A DNA stretch of 64,000 bases from Diphasiastrum complanatum (taxonomy: Eukaryota > Streptophyta > Lycopodiopsida > Lycopodiales > Lycopodiaceae): the NCBI GenBank assembly GCA_029204225.1, contig MU832069.1:1-64000 (forward strand). The letters run 5' to 3'. The notes under the pieces are model-generated. The model was not told the origin of the DNA, did not search any database, and was given only the letters and a program-made list of their open reading frames with translations. The position numbers were made by a program, and so were the translations under genes. Below, in pieces: positions 22,793-36,300 of this stretch (its first letter is position 1; every line of letters starts with the position of its first letter).

Positions 22793-24300
22793 ACAAGAAT
22801 GCTTTTTCGTATTATCGACCCGTGGGATCTAAGAAAGTCTAAAGTCAGTCAAGCGAGCCCAACTCGATACAACAACACATGGAATAATATTACGGACCAC
22901 AAGAATGATGGGGCCCACCCTCAACAAATGTAGGTACCATCTAAAGGTAGTCCATGTGCCTTAATGGACAAGATATATTCTTAGTGCATGCCAGCCACTT
23001 GTCAGATTTGCCATGTGTAATCTTTTCAATGGTAGATTTATAAAGCGTGGCAAGATCTGGGTGCTTCTGAGAATATCCATTGGTGGCGCTTCAAGTACCA
23101 TGGTGCCTTGAGGGTGGCCCCTCCACTGCATTCGATACCCCCGTATATCTCGTGATGCGCTATTTTACGACTCTCTTGTTCCTCTAACGAGGGGCCTAAA
23201 TAGCACGACATCTTTCAGCGCCCACCACTTGGATCTTCGACACGTGTCATATTACCACTTGGACATGTTTGAATGGTTGATCGTGAGAGCAGTCGCAAGA
23301 TCTGGACGGTTACGATGAGATCCAACGGTAAAGAGGTTTAGAGCGTCGGTGCCGTTAGCCTACTATCCGACAAAGTGGAGAGGAAGAGATTCAAGATTCT
23401 GGAATTTTTGTGTGGAATAGCTTCAAAATGTTGCGATCCTGCGCTGAAATCTGCTGCTAATCCGATAGATTTTTGTCAGATCTGCGTTTCTATTCTGAGA
23501 TTATCTGCGTCTGGATGCGGAGCTTTTGCTCACAGTGCATAATAATATCAGGTCTTCTTGTTTTGTGTTTCCAGTCTCTTCACGTGGCTGATTGGAGTGT
23601 GAAGAAAGAAATTAGGACTCAGGAGGTCTTCAATAACATGCCGCTTATTGGAGGTTCGATTTCATGTTTGTTTTGATAGACCCGAATTGAAGAATCTTTG
23701 ACCTGATAGCTATGGGATTGGTTCGTAAAGCTTCTGTGCTTCTGGTAAATTGTATGCACAAAAAGTAGCAACGCATTAACTTTGTCGGGGAGAGCTCACT
23801 GAAGGAGGGAAGAATTTGGAACTGTAATATCGAGAACTCGCATTGCAAGCTTCTGAACGCCGAACGCCTGGTGTTCGAGTCTGTTTAGATAAAGAGAAGT
23901 ATATCTCTTGGTATTGTCAGCACCTGAACAACGTTTACTCATCCGCGCATGAGACTGTTCTTGGCGCTTATTTAAAGTGACTACTGTTTTGCTAGCAGCA
24001 CTCAGTTTAATGAAACAGCGATAACCAACTGTTTAATCAAACATTGGAAGATATTCACGTCAATACTTGCCATCCTCTCAAATGTATGCATGAGATCTGG
24101 TTTTATCTCCTATTGACTCTCAGTCTGGAATTAGACCAGTGAAATCCGATCCTTTGTGAACCAAACGGTCTTAATAAAGTAAATGTTAATCTTAGTTTTT
24201 CCATGTGCAAAGATCTAAAAATTTAGTTTGCTAGATTTTTCACACCAACAACTTATAGCCTTGAGTTTCTAATTTGTTTAAACCTCTCCACAAATATTCA

Positions 24301-27300
24301 ATGGGGTTCACTTCTCAACGTGCAAATAACAGTCAGATAGATTGCTCAAAGATAATGCCAAGTAAACAACAGCAAGACGAGGAGATATTTCCAACAGAGT
24401 GGGAATATCTGACGAAGTTGAGGATTGAGATAGATGCAAGGGGTTGGAAATCCCAATCTCGTGGAGACGATCGGACGTTGATAAGGTTTTTGAGAGCAAG
24501 GGATCTGGACGTGAACAAGGCCGCTTTGATGTATGGTGATTATGTGCAATGGCGTCAGCAAGCCAATGTGGACTCCATTCTTCAGGTCCTCAACTCTGTG
24601 CTTTACGCCCATGTTAATCATGTTTCTCCTACATTTACGTTCGAATATGTGATTGCAATAGTAGATGAAAAGACCTTAGTACGATTTCGCGAACATTTTG
24701 CGCTAGTAGACATATGACCGAAGGGAAAGATATTGTCTGCCTCTATGGAAAAGAGAAAAACTGAAAAGGAGTTAATCTACGACAATCAAACCATTGGGAG
24801 TTTAACTATATTGATACTTTTCACGTACGTGACGCATTTTACAAATACTTTCTTTATAAATCTGAAATCGTTTAGAAACTATGCAAAAACTTGCAGACAT
24901 CTACGGGGCTGTGATTCTATTCTACCTTCTATGGTCTTTATAATTTTTAACGGTTGAACAGAAATAATGTCAGCTGGATTTTCATCCTGTTGCTTCTTAT
25001 CTCTTGTTTTTCTTAGTGCTTGAAGAAACGGATTCGTCCTACGGTTTCTTATAGCCGATCGGGTTTCATTTTTCTAGCTTTCAACTTCTTCTCTAAAATC
25101 AGCATACTTCATATTTTACGTTGTGCTGGCGACGGATCCATAAGACCTTATGGGGCCCCCTATTTTACTTGAGAATTGATGCACATTGTCTGATGTGATG
25201 TGAAATTTGTGATGCAGACTTTCACTTATCCAGAACTCCATCGAGTCTTAGAAGCTTGGCCTCAAAATTGGCATAAGACTGATAAGCTAGGCCGTCCAGT
25301 TAACATTCAGCTTCTATCAAGGTTGTCTTCTTTCTGTTAATATTCGTTGTTGAATCATACAGTGTAATGTTATGAAGGTCAAAGAGGTTCCTTTGGAGTA
25401 TAAAGGCATTGCAAAATGCGTCTCTGCTTTTGAGCTAGTATTTTTTGCTATGAAATGGTGTTGTATAAGGTTACCCAAGAGTTTCTCATGAAAATTCTTT
25501 GTTAGTCCAGGAGAGTTTTATATATACCATGCTTATATTCTATCTGAATTTTTGTAGCAAAGGCATTTATGCATGACAAATTTCTGCCAGCTGAGACACA
25601 GTTTCATTCACAAACTCAGTACCTTCATCAGAGTCCTCATAAACCCAAGTAGGAATGATGAGGACGTTGTTTAAGCAATGGCAAAACTGATCTAAACATG
25701 TGCAGGTGCGAGATACCCAGGCCAAAGGCCTGTTTAACTTTGAAAAACACTTAAATTTTCTCAAGAAGCTGTGACCATTGGATGCCTGTGGATACTCTAA
25801 AGACACACAGCTTGAATTTGGCAAGTTATAACTAGACCTTGAGACAAAGTGCATCTCGTCTTTCGTGTGATTAGGGGATTCACTTCATTTTGAGGATAAA
25901 TTAGGCTGAGTTGAGGAGTCAGGACATTTCATCCATAGTTCTTTTGGAACTAGAGAAAGTGCTCGATCAAAGAGAAAAATGCTTGAGAAATCAGATGTCT
26001 TTGAGTCCTTAGTTTGTGAAGGATAGTCAAAAGATGATGACTTTTGGGAAAGCGTTGAAAGCTTGAAGAAGAATCATTTTGTGACTTCCATTTCAGAAAA
26101 CTGACTATGTTTTTAAGGAGGTAAGTATGTTATGTTCCTCACTAGTTATAGTTAGTTTGCATTTAATCTCAAGTTAGGAAGGTTTATTTGTGTTAGTTAC
26201 CAGCTGGAGTGAACTTAGGTCAACTTAGGATCATTGTTAGTTACCAGGGTTCGAATTGGAGTTAACTCAATTTTACTTGGTGGATGACTAGTCCAAGAAA
26301 TTTAGGTTTGGAGTCAGCTACACATCATTGCTAGTGTAGGTAGTTAGCTCTGTGGCTATATTTGTTGAGGCTTGACATCACTTTTGAGAGGGATCATTGT
26401 CATGAATAACTCTACACGCCGTTATAATTCTCTAGTTGTAGGTGAGGCATGCTTGTCTGTGGGATTGGCTATAATGATAGTGATGCCATACCTAATGTCT
26501 AAGGTGAGTGGTTATTGGATTATGGATGCTTGTGTAAATATTGTGGATCAAGGTGAGCATGGAGTATGCTATATAGTTGGGAGGTTAGTATGATGTCCTT
26601 CTCTCTATTGTTTTTTGGTTGGTTCTATGTTGGTTTAGACGTTGGGAAGCCTTTATAGTTACCCAAAATCTTGTTTAGGAAGATTATCTAATAGGAGAGC
26701 TATCATATTAATTGATAAGGAACTGCAAAACAAGTACTAACTGCATGGCAACACATTTGGAAGTGTTGTTAGTGACAACCTATACAATCAATCCGAGCCA
26801 ATATATAAATGCAAGTCAATATTCAAAGCAAAATTTAGAGTTTACACAAGTGTCAACTTTTGAGGTACAAAACTAGGGTCCAACCGTAAGAGAACTCAAG
26901 CAGATCCTACGTTGAGATTTGGCTTTAGGTCTTTGTTTAGGCCCTAGGGTTGGCTTCAAATTTAGGTTGAGGTCTACATTTAGATCATGTACATATCTAG
27001 TTTTGGGTTTATGTTGGGTTCAGATTTTCGTTTCGGTTTAGTTTTGAGTTTATGTTTAGGTTTACGTATAAGGGTTTAGGTTTGGTTTAGAACATGAACT
27101 TGATCCGAGGAAAAAAAAACATAAACTTGATGCAATGAGGACATTGAATGCAAAGGATCCATATTGCCTTTAATCTTATGTATTAGCTCAAGTATGACAT
27201 GAATTCCTAGACTCTCAGACAAGCTGTTGCAGCATTGTTCGGGCAATGTGTTGCATAATACCTTACGGGGAAAACTTCTCTCTACTAGAGCTCGATCAAC

Positions 27301-30300
27301 TAGGTGAATTTTATGGCTCTAGCTCACTTAGGCATGCATGTACCTCATAATACTAATTCCAAGCCTATACCTCATCTACAACAAGTTGTGGATATGAATG
27401 TATGTCATCATTTTTTATCTTGTAGCTTACGTATACATCAAGAACAATAGCAAGACAGAAATTGCAAATTGATGAGATATTTGTGCTTGTTTAACTTTTT
27501 GCATACTTGCTTGTGACACTGATCAAGTCTCTCATATGTGTGAGAAACATGTGCTAATGCCTAATATGGTTTGTCATCTTGACCCTGTGGGTATTCCTCA
27601 CTGGAGTAGCTCCAAGACTTCTCTATAATTTCATATGGCTCTTCACCTTGATCTTGTGCCAGGAATATTATGTGATGCATTTGCATATGCCTATGTTTCT
27701 GTCTCTTGACATGTATTTTATCCTTTTTTGAACCATGTTAGTTTTTGGTTTCAGTGACACTTCACAGTCAACTGACCTTATAGTTAGTTGGTTAAATAAT
27801 TTTGTGATTAGGTTAAGCTCTTGCTTTTGTTCATGTTACTAGTTGATGTCATCAGACACTGAAAGACGGTTATATGTAGCTTTTGTATACACGTCATGGC
27901 AAGACGTCATGCTGAGGTTGTTAGCGTGAAGCCTGTTCGGAACGTGAAGCCAACTCGAGCTCACCTATATGTACTGTGTATATGAATTGATGATATCGCT
28001 TTTTGCAAGTTGTGTGATTGCCTATTGTTTTTGTACTGAGGTCTCATCTGCATTCAAGCATCGAATGACTAACTGGTAATTGCATTAGAACACGTAGCTT
28101 GTCCTCACAGATCAGAAAATCATTAAACAAATACTTGGATTCACAATGGTTATGAGCCCACGTGCGAAATAAATCGCTGTACGAAATCCGTGATTTGAGG
28201 TATCACTCAAGTGAGAAGGATCGAGAGGAGGCTGCGAAGCTTGCAGAGATGGAAGTGCAGAATGTTAGTGATCAACGAGGGATTGAGAAATTTGATGGGG
28301 ATCGATACGGGCTCTGGAAATGGCGGATCAAGATGGTGCTGGAAGAAAGAGGACTTTGGAGCATCGTGGAAGGAACTGAACTTCCTGCAAAAACTGATCA
28401 TGAAGGAGTGGTGAATGCAGATGCAATGAGAACGTTCAAAGCTAGAGAAAGGAAAGCTTTTGTCACTATATGTCTCACTTTGGGAGAGATGCCAACCACC
28501 CAGGTGCAGGATGCAAAGGATACAAAGCAGGTCTGGGATACACTGGAGGGCATATACGAAGGAAAGATTGTGACAAATGCGTTGTTGCTAAGGAGGCAAT
28601 TGGCTACCTTGAAGATGAGCGAGGGTGACTCATTGCGGGAACACTTGGAAAGGATGAAGGCAATCGGGTGGCAACTGGAAGCGGCGGGTGCAGCAATAGA
28701 GAAAACCCATCTAGTATTTACGATACTGGATAGTCTCCCAACCTCATATGATCCTTTGATCATGATTCTTGAAAACAGTAGGGTGGAGGATCTGGAATTA
28801 AATGTTGTCATATAGAGACTACTTTAGGAAGATGGGAGAAGGAAGAGCCAGTCGATGAGGGATGAGTTAGCACTCATTGGGAAACTGACACTCAACGATA
28901 GAAGTGGATATTCAAAAGGAGGTCAAAGGCAGACTTCAAATAAAGCTCGACAGATAGAAGAATGTCAGGGTGCGGAAGAAGACCGAGGAAAACAACAGTT
29001 CGAGAAGAGGAGACAAATCATCTGCTACTACTGTCACCATCCTGGTCACATTGCATTGGAATGTGCCAAGAGAGCTGACGACATGAAGAGAAAGGGAGCG
29101 ATGCAGGTGAACATGGCTGAAGTAGAGTAGAAAGAGGAGGATATAGCACACACAAATGTTTGCGGGCCAATGGAAAAGGAATCAATAGGAAAGGCAAGGT
29201 ACTTTGTCACGTTTATTGATGATTACAGTAGGAAGACATTTATATATGTCATCAGGACCAAGGATCAAGTCCCAGACAAATTCAAAGAATTTGTCACAAA
29301 AGTTGAAAATCATATGGAGATGAGGATAAAAAGGGTGAGATTTGAAAATGGAGGAGAATACATTGGGAACAGGTTTAAGGATTTCTGCAAAGAAAAAGGA
29401 ATTCATCAAGAATTCACCATGACTTACACTCCTCAACAGAACGGGATTGCTGAGAGAAAGAACCGTACTCTGTTGGATATGGCTAGATGTATGATGCAAG
29501 AGAAAGGAATTCCAAAATCCCTATGGGCTGAAGCCATTAACTCAGCAGCGTACATATCAAACAGAGTGCCAAACTTAGCCCTGAAAGGAGAAATTTCGGA
29601 AACAGTTTGGTCTGGAATAAAACTATCAGTCGGACACATGAAGGTATCTAGAAGCAACTAAGAAACAAAGGAAGAAATTGGATGCAAGAAGAGCGGTCTG
29701 TATATTTGTGGGATATCTAGAAAATGCTATTGGATACAAGGTATATAATATTGTCACACACAAAGTGTCAATGTCAAGGGATGTAATTTTTGAAGAAGAC
29801 ATTGTGGAAGTGGAATCGGATGAGGAATCAAAGGATAATGAATGGGAGCGGGTAAGCTTGGATGACGGACTCGTGGAGGACATACCTAAAACGTATCATG
29901 AGAGATTCGAAGGGGAACCTATGATTGAAAATGTGCAAGATGAAGCTATATCAGAAGAAGCCAAGAATCGCGTAAGGAGATCTGAGAGGCAGCGTGTGCA
30001 GGATGAAGCTACATTAGAAGAAGCCAAGAATCACCTAAGGAGATCTGAGAGACAACGTAAGATGCCTGAAAGGTTTGATGAGATGACCTTTTACAGAGAT
30101 ACACATAGAGGAAGGATACGTGAGCAAGAAAACTTTGATGAGGCTCAAGAAAGTTCGGAAAGAAAACTCTGGAAGCAGCCAATGGCAAGTGAGATGGAAT
30201 CAATCATGAAGAATGAAGTCGAGAGGTTAAAGCCAGGCTAGTGGCAACAAGCTAGTGGCAAAAGGATACAGTCAGGTGGAAGGAGTGGATTACATGGAAA

Positions 30301-33300
30301 CCTTTGCCCCATTTGTGAAGCTGACTTCTCTCAAGAATCTGATAGCATGGGCTACAATTCACATTATGGAGATAGAACAAATGGATGTGAAGACCGCATT
30401 CTTGCATGGAGAATTAGAGGAAGAGGTGTACATGGAACAGCCGATCGGCTTCAAGGATGGCAGCAACAAGGTATTCGCACTCAAGAAAGCATTGTGCGGG
30501 CTAAAACAGTCGTCAAGAATGTGGTACCAAAGAATAGACAATTTCTTGATTCAAAATGGACTTAGGAGATGTTATGCTGACACAGGGATTTATGTCAAGA
30601 TTACAAGTGATCTGTTTTTGGCTATTGAAATATATGTAGATGACATTATAATTTTTTGCAATAATAAAGAAGCCATGAATGAGTTCAAGGAAAGATTGAA
30701 GGGAGAGTTTGAGATGAAAGATCTAGGACCATTACACTATTGTCTGGGAATTCAATTCATGAGGAACAAGGATATAGGACTCACATGGGCTTCACAGAGC
30801 ATTTAGATTGAGTCAATGACTAAAAAATTTAAAATGAAAGAATGCGTGTGTAATAGATCCTAACACCACAGTAGGGCAAACACTAACTGATCCACCCAAC
30901 CTTGCCTACTCCCTGATATAGAGTAAGCCCCTCCTAGCCCAGTGTGAGGACTGGTAGCATGCTACTGCCAAGTGTCAGCCACGTGGCACTGACGTGGCCG
31001 ACTGCACGTCGGGACCCAACTGGGGGCCCTATCCTGCTGACAGGGTCCCTAGGCTGTGTTAGGCCCGCCATGGCTATGGACCGTGCTGGGGCACACTACT
31101 CACACTGTCTTGCCCTGTTGGTCATGTACGCTGGACACGACCCTGACTGTGGTATCTGACCTATCTGTGTTCTCTAGGGTTCGGCACTGGTTACGAGCTC
31201 GTAACACTCCCTCCCCCTTAAGAACCGTCTTGGTCCTCTAAGACAAAGTCTGGAAAAATCTTGCGAAGGACGCTGCCTCTTTCCCAAGTGGCATTCTCAA
31301 CAGGCTGATCATTCCACCTAACCAGATATTCTCGGTATAGAGTATGACGAGTCTGCGTCTCTCTACTATCAAGAATTTCCTCTGGTTCATGTGGAGGTTG
31401 TTGAGGATCCAATGGGAGAACTAGAACACTGTCCCCTACCAGATTATCTGATCTGGTTAAGGCTTTTCGTAACTGACTTACATGAAAAACTGGAAAAACC
31501 TTACTGCTGTGTGGGAGTTCTAGTTCATAGGTGACCTCGCCTAGTCTCCTACTGATGGTAAAGGGACCACAATACCTTGGAGACAACTTAGCACACACTC
31601 CTGATTTGAGGGTTTTAGAGTCAACTGGGACTCTCAAATAGACTTTCTCACCAGTGGAGAACTGCACATCCCGTCTGTGTGGATCTGCATAATGCCTGGC
31701 TCGATCCTGGGATTGTCTAATGCTACGCTTAGCATGTTCTATCATCTGGTTTAGGTCTTCTAAAAAGTTTCTGGCTGCTTCAACTTTTTCTTGTTTAAAC
31801 CCTACAGCTGTGGGTGAGCGTGGCTGAAAACCGTACATCAGCATAAATGGGCTGTATCCCGTAGCTGAATGTTTGGTACTGTTGTAAGCAAACTCTAATA
31901 TTGAGAGATACTCCTCCCAATTAGTCTGCCTCTTGCTGACGTATGCACGAAGCATATCCTCCAGCACTTGATTTACCCTTTCTGTTTGACCGTCCGTCTG
32001 TGGATGGTCGGTGGTACTCATATTAAGTTTAGTATGGAGATGATGGAATACTGCCTTCCAAAAATTTCCAGTAAACTTATTGTCCCGGTCGCTGACTATG
32101 CCGGAAGGTAGACCGTACAATTTAAATAGCCCGTCTACAAACAACCTCGCTAACTCTGGAGCTCTAACGGTTGTTTTGGTCGGAATAAAATGAGCCATTT
32201 TGGTCAGACGGTCAACTGTGACCCATATAGCGTCATTACCCTTTTGGGTTTTAGGCAGGCCTACTATAAAATCCATGGAGATACTCTCCCATTTACCAGC
32301 TGGTATTTCTAAGGGATGCAACAACCCTCCTGCCTTTAAACGCTCTGCTTTATTTACTTGACATTTCTGGCAACTGGTTACATACTGGTGGACGTCCTTT
32401 TTCATACTGGGCCAGAAAAATTGCCTACGAAGAAGCTCATAGGTCTTCTGTATGCCTGGGTGTCCCGCGCTAGGATTGTCATGACATTCATATAGGACCT
32501 GCTGCCTATAATCCTCTGAATTGGGGACACATACTCTATCTCTATAGAGCAAGTACTCATCCTGAATGGAATACTGTTTCCATTTGAATCCTTGAGTCAA
32601 CTGACCCTCAACCACTGGGGTTTGCTTGGGTAATACAGGCTCAGAATCCTCAACGTCATCTGACGACGTATACTCGGACTCATCATCATCCTCAACGGAA
32701 GCTGCCGTATTCTTGGATAAACTGGCACCAGCCCCGGGAACTGGTTCTGGAGTCTGTAACTGTCTGTTCTGGACTGAGTTCCAGATAATAGAGAAGAATG
32801 CATCATGCTGGCATTTCCCTCTCAAGGACTCGAGTAACTCATTACGAATCTGAGTAAAACTCAGCTCGTTTATCATAGGCATTCTGCTAAGGGCATCTGC
32901 TACTGTATTGAATTTTCCACGCCTATATCTGATAGACATGTCAAACTCTTGCATCAACTCTGCCCAACGAGCTTTCCGACCTCTAAGCTCAGGTTGATTG
33001 CAAAGGTATCTGAGACTCTCATGGTCTGTCAGGACCTCAAAGTTGGCACCATACAAATAATGCCTCCAAGTCTTAAGGGCATGGACTATAGAAAAGAGTT
33101 CCTTTTCATAGGCACTGTACCTAGTCTGAGCTGGCTCGAGTTTTTTACTCTCGAACGCAACTGGTCGTCCTGAGTTAGCACAGCGCCTACTGCAAAGTCG
33201 CTAGCATCTGTTTCGACCACAAATGGCTGATTGGGGTCGACGACTTTTAAGACTGGTGCTGTAGCTAAGGCTGTTTTGAGAGCATCAAAGCTCTCCTGTT

Positions 33301-36300
33301 GTGCAGACTCCCAAATGAACTCCTTTCCCTTCCCCTTAAGAAGATTTGTCATAGGGACTGCTATCTGAGCATATTCCTTGACAAATCGTCTGTAATATCC
33401 CGCGAGACCAAGAAAGATTTGAAGTTCCAAAATATTCTGAGGTCTCAGCCAACTGAGTATGGCTTTAACCTTATTTGGGTCCATCTTAATCCCATCTGAA
33501 GAGATAATATGACCCAAATATGCTACTTCTTCAACGAAGAATTCACACTTGGATTGTTTAGCATAAAGCTTATGCTTTCTGAGCAGTCGAAACACCTTTC
33601 TGAGGTGTTTTAGATGCTCCTTCCTCGTTTTGCTGTAGACGAGGATGTCATCTAAAAATACGACTACAAACTTACCCAAGTATGGTCTGAGGACACTGTT
33701 CATCAAGGTCATAAAGGTAGCTGGAGCATTTGTGAGCCCAAATGGCATCACCTTAAATTCATAATGACCGTGACGAGTCCTAAAAGCTGTTTTCGAGACA
33801 TCTTCCGATTTTATACGGACTTGATGATATCCCGATCTAAGGTCTATTTTACTGAAAAACTTAGCCCCGTCGAGTTGATCAAACAACTCGTCTGCCCGAG
33901 GCATAGGGTATTTATTCTTAATTGTGACTTTATTGAGGGCTCTGTAATCTACGCAAAGACGCATAGACCCCTCTTTCTTTTTCACCAATAGGACTGGTGA
34001 GGCCCATGGTGAACTACTGGTCTGAATTTGGCCTTTCCCAAGATAGTCTGTTAACTGCCTAGTTATTTCTTCATCCTCTGTTCGGCTGACCCGATACGGA
34101 GGTTTAGAAACAGGTGCTGTACCTGGTACTAGGTTTATTACATGATCTACCTCTCTGCTAGGTGGTAAACCATGTGGCAAATCTTCAGGAAAAACATCTT
34201 TAAATTTAGACAATAAAGTTTCTAATTTACTGATTTTCTGCTGAATAGAACTGGAAATAGAAACTTCAGGAATAAACTGAAAGTCACATAAGAATACCTG
34301 ATGGTCTTCGTCTCCGATTAGCTGACAGAGCTCTGAACTGCAGACCATAGGGCTGTTGGGAACATCATGCTCCCCATGCAACTGGATCTCTCGGCCTTTA
34401 TACTGAAAGCTGAGGGTGTTCTCTTGATAGTTTCTGTGGAGGGAAGGTCCTAAACTGTAGAGCCAATCTCTCCCGAGAACAATGTCTGTTCGATCCAGGT
34501 GCATTATCTGAAAGTTTATTTGATCTTGGTACCCCTGAATACCAAGATTTAACTTACTTACCATAGTTTCCCATATTTTTTTATCTTCACCCTTAGCTAA
34601 TGAAACTATGTACCTATGCTGACTAGGTACTTCTGGTAGTTTAAGCTTTTTAACCAGGGTGTGGTTGATGAAATTATGGGTTGCCCCATCATCAACCATG
34701 ACTCTTACTGACTGGTTATCAACTTTCCCATGCATACGTACTAGGTCATGCGGCCCAAAGCTGAAGGGTCTCGCTAGCATTGCAGAGGTCAGCTGGCAAC
34801 AGTGTTCATGATCTTCATGATACACTTTGATCTCGGAAGCTGCCGAGTCACTGGGGAAACATACAGTCTGAACAAGATGAACTTGTTTTTTATCTTTCTT
34901 ATCTTTTTTTGTGAAAGGCCCCTTGGGACACTGTCTGACTGTGTGTCCCTTGCCCATACACACAAAGCACAAACGTTCTTGTTTGGCTTTCTCAAAATCA
35001 TCTGGTTTTAAGGGCTGTATGTGTGAAGGGCGTTTCTGAGGAGCTTCACCTTTAAATTTATCTTCTTTCTTTCTTTTTAAAAATTTCTTTTTAAATTGAA
35101 AGTCTTTCTGAGGAAGCTGCTCAGAAAGTGTTTCCTACCCACTGAATCATCATAGATTTGAGCATATCTGAGAGCTTGCTCAAGGGTAGTAGGCGAGTTT
35201 CTCTGGACCTCTACTTTATATTCATCTTTGAGGCCACGGACAAATCCCCTGATTTTTTGATAGTCATCCATATTTTTAATCTTTAAAATTGCCTCTCGAT
35301 ACTGCGAGATATATTGGATGAGGGACTTGTCCATTACTGTTCTTTCCCAGGCTTCCCAGGCTCTATCAAGTTCATTCTCTGGTAGAAATTCTCTTAGGAA
35401 AGCTTCTTCAAAAGCTTTCCATGACCGGGGAGTCTGCCCAGTCTCCTGGAGATTTAACCACCACTTATAGGCCATAGGCCCTAAAGAAAGACTGGCCTCA
35501 ATTGCTTGCAAATGGTCAGGGGTCTGTTTAAGAGCATGAATGTTCTTCCATTTGCTGAGGAAGGTTTGTAGAATATCTGCATTTCTATCCTTCTCTTCCC
35601 CATTAAAAGTAGGAGGCTTTAAATCTTTAAAAACACTGGGGTGAGACCGTAAAGTCTCACCCGAAACTGATGGAAGTGGAGAAGGGGATAACTGAGAAGT
35701 GGAGGGAAGGCTTCCTTTCGCGGAGCTCAAAATCAAGTTTTTGAGTTCAGCGAACGAGTCGTCCACACTGGACTTGAAATTGGCTAATGCCAGCTTCAGT
35801 TCATCCACTTCTGTTACCAATTGGAGGAACTGCTCCTTGGTAACCAGTTCGTCGAGTTCTTCGGCGAACTGTTCCTGTTCTTCTACTTCCATGGGTTCCT
35901 TCCCTTTTCTGTAAGCCAAGGCTTCTGTTTCAAGTTCGTCGAAGCCTCTCTCCTGGGGTTGATCAGGTCCCTGAGGAGTGGTCATCTTCGAAACTGAAAG
36001 AGAGCTACCTTAACTTCTGAAGGAAAAAAGTCTAAAAGACTAATTTACAACTGTACAAGGGAAAGGAAAGATGACTTAGCTGTTTCTGAGGACTGTACTT
36101 CCAAAGAGATTATGAAGAGGAACCCTTTCAGCTCTTTTCCCCAAGATTTCAGACCTGCTGTCCCGGAAAATGCCAGTTTGAGACTTCAAAACGGTGCCAA
36201 ATTTCCCGGTTCTTGAGTTGAGTAGCTGACTGATCTGATTTGAGGTGTGGGGCTCCAACAAACCGAGTAAAAACCGGAAGTTTACAAAAAGAAATCCGGA

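Larger units (their letters stand above)
20961..24300. other. Upstream flank of the SEC14-like gene
   Basis: No exon was identified. It holds a CT microsatellite (21936-22000) and AT-rich DNA. From about 22760 the sequence is richer in GC, with several ACGTG-type motifs, and probably contains the promoter and untranslated leader of the gene starting at 24301. The open frame at 22055-22327 has no recognisable domain. Confidence 0.4.

Noticed and set aside
24586-24717. Exon 1 read-through as a 147-residue single-exon SEC14 fragment
   Set aside because: The domain breaks after SILQ, exactly where a GT donor occurs, and it resumes correctly at 25218; read-through sequence lacks SEC14 character.
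30944-31241. Small open frames repeated at 30944 and 36801
   Set aside because: They lie in the two gypsy LTRs and are identical because the LTRs are; no protein is expected.
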